A stretch of 7,730 nt of DNA from JASFRS01 sp050114795 (GTDB taxonomy: Bacteria; Pseudomonadota; Alphaproteobacteria; Sphingomonadales; CAKZYD01). Positions 1-5,258 of this stretch are shown here, in pieces. A program made the position numbers and the translations under genes. Below the pieces are notes generated by a model, which was not told where the DNA came from, searched no databases, and saw nothing but the letters and a program-made list of their open reading frames with translations. Every line of letters starts with the position of its first letter. Position 1 is the first letter of the stretch. The stretch is from the NCBI GenBank assembly GCA_050114795.1, contig JASFRS010000114.1:1-7730 (forward strand), given 5' to 3'.

Positions 1-729
1 CTCTTCCAAACGGTGGAGATAGGCTTTCAGTTCTTTTTTATCGCGCCAGGCCGTGCCGTAGATGCGTGTCAGCATCGCATTGCGCGAATCACCCCGCCAA
101 TAAGCACCTGCCACCTTCATCAATTTAAAGGCTTTAGGCAGCTTCCCCGTGCTGGGTAAATGTGGGCCGCGGCATAAATCTTTCCAGTCACCTTGGCGAT
201 AGACTGTGATGGTCTCGCTCGTCGGCAGGTCTTCGATGATTTCTGCTTTATAGGCTTCGCCAATGTCCTTGAAATGGGCGATGGCTTCATTGCGGTCCCA
301 GACCTCACGCTCAATCTCGACATTGCGGTCGACGATTTCCGCCATACGCGCTTCAATCGCTTCTAAATCATCCGTTGTGAAAGGTGTTTCACGGGCAAAG
401 TCATAGTAAAAGCCGTTTTCAATCACCGGGCCAATGGTGACCTGCGTGCCGGGAAATAATTCCTGCACGGCTTGAGCAAGCACATGGGCGGCGTCATGGC
501 GGATGAGGTCCAGCGCATCATCCTCATCACGCGATGTAATCAGCGCCAGCTCCACATCTTTTTCAAGTGGGAGCTTCAGATCCACGAGGTCACCATCCAC
601 GCGCGCGGCCAGGGCGGCCTTGGCAAGACCAGGGCCGATAGAGGCGGCAATATCAGCGGCGGTCGTGCCTCGCGCAACTTCACGTACAGAGCCGTCGGGA
701 AGTGTGATGCGAATATTGGCCTCAGCCAT
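1..729 (-). CDS. thrS: Threonyl-tRNA synthetase, N-terminal part (runs off left edge)
   Basis: Cytoplasmic class II aminoacyl-tRNA synthetase that charges tRNA-Thr. Reading the minus strand from the ATG at 729 gives 243 uninterrupted codons up to the window edge; full-length family members are about 640 residues, so the catalytic core and anticodon-binding domain lie outside. Residues 1-63 form a TGS domain (ITLPDGS start). The following editing domain carries the zinc/hydrolysis signature of bacterial ThrRS: H78 and H82 in HDAAH, and C186 and H190 in CRGPH. Deacylation of mischarged Ser-tRNA-Thr should therefore be intact. RIYGTAW at 222-228 is typical of the junction to the catalytic domain. 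The start is supported by AGGA (739-742 on the plus strand as TCCT) nine bases upstream and by the TGS domain beginning immediately. The gene is divergent from the hydrolase. I see no frameshift and have no serious alternative identity. Confidence 0.96.
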   Translation of the reverse strand, partial: MAEANIRITLPDGSVREVARGTTAADIAASIGPGLAKAALAARVDGDLVDLKLPLEKDVELALITSRDEDDALDLIRHDAAHVLAQAVQELFPGTQVTIGPVIENGFYYDFARETPFTTDDLEAIEARMAEIVDRNVEIEREVWDRNEAIAHFKDIGEAYKAEIIEDLPTSETITVYRQGDWKDLCRGPHLPSTGKLPKAFKLMKVAGAYWRGDSRNAMLTRIYGTAWRDKKELKAYLHRLEE

Positions 730-772
730 GGTCATTAATCCTATGTTCTCGTCTCAGTAAAATCGGATGCAC

Positions 773-800
773 ACCCTATGTTTTAGCGCGCTTAAGTCAA
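773..800 (-). promoter_or_regulatory. Candidate sigma70-type promoter for thrS
   Basis: On the minus strand TTGACT (plus positions 795-800) is separated by 16 bases from TAGGGT (773-778). This would start transcription near 766 and leave a leader of about 37 bases before the thrS ATG. The -35 is close to consensus; the -10 keeps only the TAnnnT positions. The spacer contains an AGCGCGCT palindrome (785-792). The leader is too short for a T-box or attenuator. Inferred from sequence only. Confidence 0.4.
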
Positions 801-856
801 GATTTATGCGCATCATCGCTTGTCAATTTAAACGATATGGCTAAGGTTTCGCCCTT

Positions 857-1615
857 ATGACCCAGGAAATACACTATTTGAACTTAGGCAATGGCGAAAA
901 ACTCGCTTTCCATCACAGCCACGGCAAAGGCCCAGGCGTCGTCTTTTTAGGCGGCTTCATGTCCGACATGACAGGCACCAAAGCGACTGCATTGGAAAGC
1001 CATGTCCAGGCTTGCGGCCATGGTTTCACTCGCTTTGACTATTCCGGCCATGGCGCATCCGATGGCGCTTTTCGTGACGGCACTATCGGGCGTTGGAAGG
1101 ATGATGCGCTGGCCGTGCTGGATGAAGTGGCGGAAGGACCGCAAATCCTGATTGGGTCCTCCATGGGGGGATGGATTGCCCTGCTTTGTGCTTTGGCCCG
1201 GCCCGAAAAGGTGAAAGGCCTGATTCTCATTGCGCCTGCACCGGATTTTACCGAGCGGCTGATGTGGCCTGATTTTTCAGATGAGGAAAAAGCTTTAATC
1301 CAATCCCAGGGCTATATCGAACAGCCCAGCGATTATGGCGATGAACCCTATGTCATCACCAAAGCGCTGATTGAAGATGGGCGGGACCATTTGCTTTTGG
1401 ATAAGCTCATAGCCCTCGATATCCCCGTGCGTATTTTACATGGGATGAAAGATGTCGATGTGCCTTATCAACTGTCCTTTGATTTGATAGAAGCGCTGAC
1501 ATCCACAGATGTGGTATTGACCCTGGTGAAAGAAGGCGACCATCGTCTATCGGAAGAAGATGATATCATGCGCTTGAATACCACGGTTGATGCGCTTTTA
1601 AGCGGCTTGTCATAA
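857..1615 (+). CDS. ABHD10-like alpha/beta hydrolase (serine esterase/thioesterase)
   Basis: 252-residue single-domain alpha/beta hydrolase, probably cytoplasmic (no signal peptide). Visible: oxyanion-hole strand with GGF at 32-34, FDYSGHGASDG at 60-70, the nucleophile elbow GSSMGG with Ser102, the acid in HGMKDVDVP (Asp199), and the catalytic His229 in GDHRLS. The triad is complete. The SGHGASDG stretch, the GRWKDD segment, the PQILIGSSMGGW elbow and the LHGMKD...DHR ending closely resemble human mitochondrial ABHD10 as I recall it, an acyl-protein thioesterase and acyl-glucuronide esterase. The bacterial substrate is unknown, so only a carboxylic or thioester hydrolase is claimed. The ATG at 857 is preceded by TAAGG (842-846) ten bases upstream. 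The gene is divergent from thrS, and the TPR gene follows after 31 bases on the same strand, suggesting an operon. Alternative: another lysophospholipase-like esterase. Confidence 0.87.
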   Translation: MTQEIHYLNLGNGEKLAFHHSHGKGPGVVFLGGFMSDMTGTKATALESHVQACGHGFTRFDYSGHGASDGAFRDGTIGRWKDDALAVLDEVAEGPQILIGSSMGGWIALLCALARPEKVKGLILIAPAPDFTERLMWPDFSDEEKALIQSQGYIEQPSDYGDEPYVITKALIEDGRDHLLLDKLIALDIPVRILHGMKDVDVPYQLSFDLIEALTSTDVVLTLVKEGDHRLSEEDDIMRLNTTVDALLSGLS

Positions 1616-1616
1616 T
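1587..1616 (+). promoter_or_regulatory. Candidate internal promoter for the TPR gene
   Basis: TTGATG (1587-1592) and CATAAT (1611-1616) are 18 bases apart at the end of the hydrolase gene. This would start transcription near 1623, about 24 bases before the TPR ATG. The -10 overlaps the palindrome at 1614-1628. The match is moderate, and the TPR gene may equally be read through from the hydrolase promoter. Confidence 0.28.
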
Positions 1617-1628
1617 CTGGACCAGATT
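1614..1628. promoter_or_regulatory. 15-bp perfect palindrome, possible operator
   Basis: AATCTGG-A-CCAGATT has seven-base arms around one central base. It begins within the stop codon of the hydrolase gene and ends 18 bases before the TPR ATG. As RNA it could only form a six-pair stem with a three-base loop and no following U-run, so it is not a terminator. Its overlap with a candidate -10 and start point fits a dimeric repressor site. No regulator gene is adjacent, so the role is inference. Confidence 0.3.
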
Positions 1629-1636
1629 CAGCGTAA

Positions 1637-1641
1637 AAGAG
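1637..1641 (+). promoter_or_regulatory. Ribosome binding site that selects the ATG at 1647
   Basis: AAGAG lies five bases before the ATG at 1647. The in-frame GTG at 1641 overlaps this motif and would have no usable ribosome binding site of its own. Starting at 1647 also yields a compact signal peptide beginning M-K. The later start is therefore preferred. Confidence 0.6.
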
Positions 1642-1646
1642 TGATC

Positions 1647-2426
1647 ATGAAATATCCGGCTTTTATATGTGCAGCACTGTTGCTTTCCACCGCCGCCCAG
1701 GCGGGGGAAGCGGAACGTTACCGCGAATGTGTGGATGAGGCGCTGAACAATCCGGTTGAAACCTTTGTCGTTGCCAATAGCTGGCGGGACGAAGGTGGCG
1801 GTGTCCCCGCCGAACATTGCTTAGCCCTGGTCTTAACAGCTTTGGAGCGTTATGAACCCGCAGCCCGGCAATTGGAACTGGTGGCAAAACATTTGAAAGC
1901 CGGCTCCGGGGTAAACCCCTTCACCATGAATAATACACCGGAACTTCAGGCCAGTCTTTATATGCAGGCGGGCAATGCCTGGCTGCTGGCGGAGCGTGGT
2001 GGAGAGGCCTATGACGCATTTTCAAATGCCCTGAGGGAAGCGGGCGCCAATGCCTCGGGAAATGATGAAATCCTGATTGATAGAGCGCGGGCGTCCATGA
2101 TGATGGAAAACCCGAATGCCGCCGTTAGGGATTTGGACCAGGCGCAGTTGATGGCGTCTAAAAACCCGCTGATATATCTATTCCGCGCCGCAGCCAGACG
2201 GAAGCTGGAACACCTGCCAGCCGCCAAAGCCGATATTGATACGGCTTTGAAACTCGACCCCAAAAGCGCTGATATCCGCTTGGAGGCTGGAAATATTGCC
2301 TCTGCCCAGGGCAAGATGGATGATGCCCGGCAATATTGGTTGGATACCACGCGTTTAGAGGAAGAAGGTCCGGCAGTGGAAGCTGCGCGTACCAATCTCG
2401 GCAATCTGGATATTAATCAAGAATAG
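1647..2426 (+). CDS. Secreted tetratricopeptide-repeat protein of unknown role
   Basis: 259 residues from the ATG at 1647. The N-terminus is a classical Sec signal peptide: MKYPAF, hydrophobic ICAALLLSTA, and a likely signal peptidase I cut after AQA (residue 19). The mature protein is therefore probably periplasmic; no lipobox is present at the cut. A first region (about 20-80) holds two cysteines, C28 and C58, that could form a disulfide, in a helical-repeat-like context ending LERYEPAARQLE. It is followed by about four degenerate TPR units at roughly 103-136, 141-173, 174-207 and 208-241; the third ends in the classic ALKLDPKSA. TPR proteins act as protein-interaction scaffolds, and no enzymatic motif is seen. 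It follows the hydrolase by 31 bases on the same strand. Its last 14 bases overlap the 3' end of the convergent queG. Specific function is unrecognised. Confidence 0.85.
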   Translation: MKYPAFICAALLLSTAAQAGEAERYRECVDEALNNPVETFVVANSWRDEGGGVPAEHCLALVLTALERYEPAARQLELVAKHLKAGSGVNPFTMNNTPELQASLYMQAGNAWLLAERGGEAYDAFSNALREAGANASGNDEILIDRARASMMMENPNAAVRDLDQAQLMASKNPLIYLFRAAARRKLEHLPAAKADIDTALKLDPKSADIRLEAGNIASAQGKMDDARQYWLDTTRLEEEGPAVEAARTNLGNLDINQE

Positions 2427-3534
2427 CAGCCCATTCATCCCGAACGCCCTCATCCTCTTCTGTGAGGAGATAAAGGCGGGACAGCACGGTCAAAGTGCGT
2501 TTATCCAATAATTCTCCCAGCGCCCAGACCGCAGCACCGCGCACCAGGGGTGAGGGGTCTGCTAAAAGCGCCTGAACCTTATCACTTAACCGCCGCTCCC
2601 CACTATTGCCGACAGCTATCAGCACATTGCGTAAAAAGCGGTCTCGTCCAATGCGCTTCACCGGGTTTTTAGAAAAGAGTGCGCGAAATTCCGCGTCCTC
2701 AATTTCAAGAAATTGCTCCAGCGGGGGCAGGATGAATTCCGGCTTGGGGTGATAGGCGATTTCACGCGCAACACCCGCAAATTTATTCCAGGGACAGACT
2801 GCCATACAGTCATCGCAGCCGTAGATGCGATTGCCTATGGCTTTGCGGAACTCACGTGGGATGGGCCTTTTGTTTTCAATAGTCAGATAAGAAATACACC
2901 GCCGTGCATCGACCTTGCCCGGCCCCACAAATGCATCGGTTGGGCAGATGTCCAGACATGCCGTACAAGACCCACAACGAAAACTATGCTTTTCATCTGT
3001 CTCAAGGTTCAATGTTGTGTAAATCGCGCCAAGAAACAGCCAGGAGCCAAAATCGCGGGAGACAATATTGCTGTGTTTGCCCTGCCAACCCAAACCAGCG
3101 GCTTCCGCCAAAGGCTTTTCCATTACAGGCGCGGTGTCGACAAAGACTTTCAATTCACAATCGCTTTTGGCGACCATCTCCCGCGCTAAAGCCTTCATAC
3201 GTTTCTTTATCACATCATGATAATCGCGGTTGCGGGCGTAGACGGAGATGTTAGCGCTGCCTGTCGCTTTCAAATTCTCCATCGGGTCATGGTCAGGTGT
3301 ATAGGCCATACCAAGCGCAATGACGGATCGTACATCCGACCACAGACCTTTGGGTGAAGCGCGCTGCTCCATCCGCTCTTCCATCCAGGTCATGGACCCG
3401 TTGCGCCCCTCATCGACCATGGCTTGCAGGGCTTCGCGTCCGCCGGAAACGCTATCCGCATCACAAATACCAACGGCATCAAACCCCAGCTCTATCGCAC
3501 GAGCCTTTACCCAGTCTGTAAGGTTTTCGCTCAT
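2413..3534 (-). CDS. queG: Epoxyqueuosine reductase QueG
   Basis: Cobalamin- and iron-sulfur-dependent cytoplasmic enzyme that reduces epoxyqueuosine to queuosine at position 34 of GUN-anticodon tRNAs, the last step of queuosine synthesis. 373 residues, the usual length for the family. The N-terminal cobalamin-binding reductase part contains VDTAPVMEK (132-140), whose Asp133 matches the catalytic aspartate position. Two ferredoxin-like 4Fe-4S motifs follow: C187, C190, C193 and C197-Pro, then C213 with C240, C243 and C247-Pro. The C-terminus (about 300-373) is a HEAT-like helical repeat region (SPLVRGAAVWALGEL) that binds tRNA in characterised homologues. The ATG at 3534 overlaps the GST stop as TGATG, and the upstream Shine-Dalgarno is weak, so translation probably depends on the GST reading frame. 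No other queuosine-synthesis genes are in the window. All key residues are present. Confidence 0.96.
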   Translation of the reverse strand: MSENLTDWVKARAIELGFDAVGICDADSVSGGREALQAMVDEGRNGSMTWMEERMEQRASPKGLWSDVRSVIALGMAYTPDHDPMENLKATGSANISVYARNRDYHDVIKKRMKALAREMVAKSDCELKVFVDTAPVMEKPLAEAAGLGWQGKHSNIVSRDFGSWLFLGAIYTTLNLETDEKHSFRCGSCTACLDICPTDAFVGPGKVDARRCISYLTIENKRPIPREFRKAIGNRIYGCDDCMAVCPWNKFAGVAREIAYHPKPEFILPPLEQFLEIEDAEFRALFSKNPVKRIGRDRFLRNVLIAVGNSGERRLSDKVQALLADPSPLVRGAAVWALGELLDKRTLTVLSRLYLLTEEDEGVRDEWAAILD

Positions 3535-4205
3535 CAGAAATCCAGCTTGGCATAAACCGCAGCAGGGCGCAGGCCGTCCACTCTGTCCGCTAAAATAGAG
3601 CGCATCGACGGTCGGGATTTCAAGCGCATATAATAGTCTTTAGCCAGGGGGAAATTATCCCAATCAATGCCACCTAAATAATCTATCACAGAAAGCTGTG
3701 CTGCAGCAGACACGTCAGCGATTGAGAAGTAATCGCCGGCTAACCAGCGCCGTCTATCCGTCAGATACGCAATATAATCCATATGGCCGCGCACATTATA
3801 AAGCGCCGCACGCACAGTGGCGGAATTCACGGAAGCTTTTGAAATGAAGCGCTTCCAGTACCATTCTTCAATCAGATAACGGCTGACATCATCATAGAAT
3901 TTTTGGTCAAACCAGGCGGCCATGCGCCGGACTTCCGCCCGTTCCTCAGCGGAGTTGCCAATCAGTTCATGGTCGTGGGTGGTTTCTTCAAGATATTCAA
4001 TAATGGCCCCTGAGTCGCTTAAAACAATGCCCTGTTCCACATCCTCAAGAACCGGTGTCTGCCCGGCGGGATTTAATTCTAAAAAACCATCACGCCGGTC
4101 CCAGGGTTTTTCCAGGACCAGTTCATGTTCAATACGCTTTTCCCCAAGAGCTATCCGCACCCGGCGGGAAAAGGGGCAAAGATGATGATGATAAAGACGC
4201 CACAT
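3534..4205 (-). CDS. Glutathione S-transferase family protein
   Basis: 223-residue cytosolic GST with both domains. The N-terminal thioredoxin fold (about 1-78) starts YHHHLCPFSRRVR, placing Cys10-Pro-Phe-Ser13 at the active-site position. This is the CPFS pattern of omega/beta-like and redox-type GSTs, where Cys10 could form a mixed disulfide with glutathione. The cis-proline loop is GQTPVLED (Pro51), and the glutathione gamma-glutamyl binding motif is SDSGAI (Asp64-Ser65). The helical C-terminal domain (about 85-223) shows the conserved WLAGDYFSIADVSAAA stretch with the N-capping pair Ser161/Asp164. It heads a two-gene unit with queG through a one-base stop/start overlap. From memory, a GST next to queG recurs in alphaproteobacteria, but its substrate is not known to me. 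The ribosome binding site AAGGA lies nine bases upstream of the ATG inside a small hairpin. Glutathione-dependent thiol chemistry is the likely activity; detoxification is a guess. Confidence 0.92.
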   Translation of the reverse strand: MWRLYHHHLCPFSRRVRIALGEKRIEHELVLEKPWDRRDGFLELNPAGQTPVLEDVEQGIVLSDSGAIIEYLEETTHDHELIGNSAEERAEVRRMAAWFDQKFYDDVSRYLIEEWYWKRFISKASVNSATVRAALYNVRGHMDYIAYLTDRRRWLAGDYFSIADVSAAAQLSVIDYLGGIDWDNFPLAKDYYMRLKSRPSMRSILADRVDGLRPAAVYAKLDF

Positions 4206-4220
4206 AAGGACGTTTCCTTA
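4205..4220 (-). promoter_or_regulatory. Hairpin covering the GST ribosome binding site
   Basis: Read on the minus strand, TAAGGA-AACG-TCCTTA forms a perfect six-pair stem with a four-base loop. The left arm contains the AAGGA Shine-Dalgarno sequence of the GST gene, and the last paired base is the A neighbouring the start codon. In the transcript the structure could compete with ribosome binding. The stem is short and AU-rich at its base, so it may be only marginally stable. Confidence 0.4.
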
Positions 4221-4256
4221 ATCAAAAGTCGGGATAAAGAAAAGATGGCTGGTTGA

Positions 4257-4286
4257 TTTAATGTCTTAATACTCCAATTTTATAAT
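4257..4286 (+). promoter_or_regulatory. Candidate promoter for the ABC exporter pair
   Basis: A consensus -10 TATAAT sits at 4281-4286 in the divergent region between the GST and the ABC ATPase. The best -35 at normal spacing is weak (TTTAAT at 4257-4262 with 18 bases, or TTAATG at 4258-4263 with 17); a better TTGATT at 4253-4258 is 22 bases away, which is too far. Transcription would start near 4293, leaving a leader of about 45 bases. The opposite-strand GST promoter must lie in the same 132 bp, but I cannot place it with confidence. Confidence 0.42.
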
Positions 4287-4337
4287 CTGGCCTGTAAACT
4301 AAGAATAATCACCTGTTCTCAATTTGGAAGGAAAAGC

Positions 4338-5258
4338 ATGGACCTGGCCGTAAAGCTTTCTGCGATTTCCAAGTCTTTCGGGGAAAAGCGCGCTGTTAAT
4401 TCTCTTGATATGGAAATCCGACCAGGCGAGGTTTATGGGTTTTTAGGACCTAATGGGGCAGGGAAAACCACCTCCATCCGAATCCTGATGGGGATTCTTG
4501 AACAAGACAGCGGTATTCGTGAAGTGCTGGGAGAGCGCGATATCACCCGCGTGCGCCAGCGCATCGGTTATTTGCCTGAAGAACGTGGCCTTTATCAGAA
4601 TATGACTGCCCCATCATTGATTGCCTATTTCGCCACCTTGAAAGGCATGGATGGGCCCTATGCGAAAAAGCGCGCGAAAGTCCTGCTTGAACGCTTTGGC
4701 CTAGGCGAGGCCATGAATAAGAAAATCAAAAGCTATTCCAAAGGCATGGCGCAAAAGGTGCAAGTCTTGGCCACCATCATTCATGACCCGGATTTAGTTG
4801 TGTTGGATGAACCCTTTTCAGGTCTGGATCCGGTTAATCAATCCGTGCTTGAGGATTTGATTGGGGAACTGAAGCGCAAAGGCAAAACGGTCATCTTCTC
4901 CACCCATGTCATGCAGCATGCGGAACGTCAGTGTGATCGAATTCATATCCTGGCGAATGGCGAAACCCAATTCGTCGGCAATTTGAACCAGGCGAGGAAG
5001 CTATTGCCCACGCAGTTGGAGCTTTTATGCGAAACGCCACCCGATGAACTGTTCTTAAATGCTCATGGAGCAGAGCTTTTGGAGCGCACGGATGATGGAC
5101 TGCGCTATGGCATCAATTTAAATGGAACCAAAGTGAATGATATTTTGCGTTCATCCATAGATGCGGGATTGACGATTGATGATGTGACCGTTCATCGCCC
5201 CACGTTACATGAGGTTTTCATCCATCTCGTTCGTCAAGCTGAGGAGGTAGGGAAATGA
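4338..5258 (+). CDS. ABC exporter ATP-binding protein, NatA/YhaQ type
   Basis: 306-residue cytoplasmic ATPase that powers the permease encoded next. Order of motifs: Walker A GPNGAGKT (37-44); a Q-loop region written GYLPEERGLY (78-86), where the usual glutamine is replaced as in other NatA/YhaQ-type proteins; signature YSKGM (133-137) in place of LSGGQ, also usual for this subfamily; Walker B LVVLDEP (153-159) with catalytic Glu158; D-loop SGLD (161-164); and H-loop His190 in STH. A C-terminal extension of about 90 residues (roughly 215-306) matches the DUF4162-like tail of NatA-type ATPases. The start is supported by GGAAGGA (4326-4332) five bases upstream. The stop overlaps the permease start as ATGA, so the two are translationally coupled. 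The substrate is not determinable: NatA homologues export sodium, but many relatives have unknown cargo. Confidence 0.93.
   Translation: MDLAVKLSAISKSFGEKRAVNSLDMEIRPGEVYGFLGPNGAGKTTSIRILMGILEQDSGIREVLGERDITRVRQRIGYLPEERGLYQNMTAPSLIAYFATLKGMDGPYAKKRAKVLLERFGLGEAMNKKIKSYSKGMAQKVQVLATIIHDPDLVVLDEPFSGLDPVNQSVLEDLIGELKRKGKTVIFSTHVMQHAERQCDRIHILANGETQFVGNLNQARKLLPTQLELLCETPPDELFLNAHGAELLERTDDGLRYGINLNGTKVNDILRSSIDAGLTIDDVTVHRPTLHEVFIHLVRQAEEVGK
5241..5248 (+). promoter_or_regulatory. Strong Shine-Dalgarno for the permease inside the ATPase gene
   Basis: GAGGAGGT lies six bases before the permease ATG at 5255 and within the last codons of the ATPase gene. It is the best ribosome binding site in the window. 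Together with the ATGA overlap it should ensure matched synthesis of the two subunits. Confidence 0.7.

Noticed and set aside
472..760. Two overlapping plus-strand open frames opposite the start of thrS
   Set aside because: Both are antisense to the TGS and editing domains of thrS, which are unmistakable. Neither has a domain of its own.
820..847. Plus-strand promoter TTGTCA with TAAGGT for the hydrolase
   Set aside because: Spacing is 16, but the would-be -10 also serves as the best Shine-Dalgarno (TAAGG) and would leave an almost leaderless message. Too ambiguous to list as a feature.
730..856. T-box or attenuator leader upstream of thrS
   Set aside because: The divergent gap is only 127 bases. 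It has no specifier loop, T-box sequence or terminator/antiterminator pair. T-boxes are also not typical of this class.
2009..2404. Minus-strand open frame of 131 codons opposite the TPR gene
   Set aside because: The composition is serine/alanine/arginine rich with no family motif, and the opposite strand encodes a signal peptide and TPR units. It is a shadow frame.
2451..2467. CCTC/GAGG stem near the TPR-queG junction as a terminator
   Set aside because: The stem is only about five pairs and is not followed by a T-run on either strand. It lies in queG coding sequence.
2713..3189. Plus-strand open frame of 158 codons opposite queG
   Set aside because: It lies wholly antisense to a queG frame with all cofactor motifs intact and has no ribosome site or recognisable domain. 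It is a shadow of the real gene.
4220..4258. AATCAA/TTGATT inverted repeat in the GST-ABC intergenic region
   Set aside because: Six-base AT-rich arms 27 bases apart are expected by chance in this AT-rich stretch.
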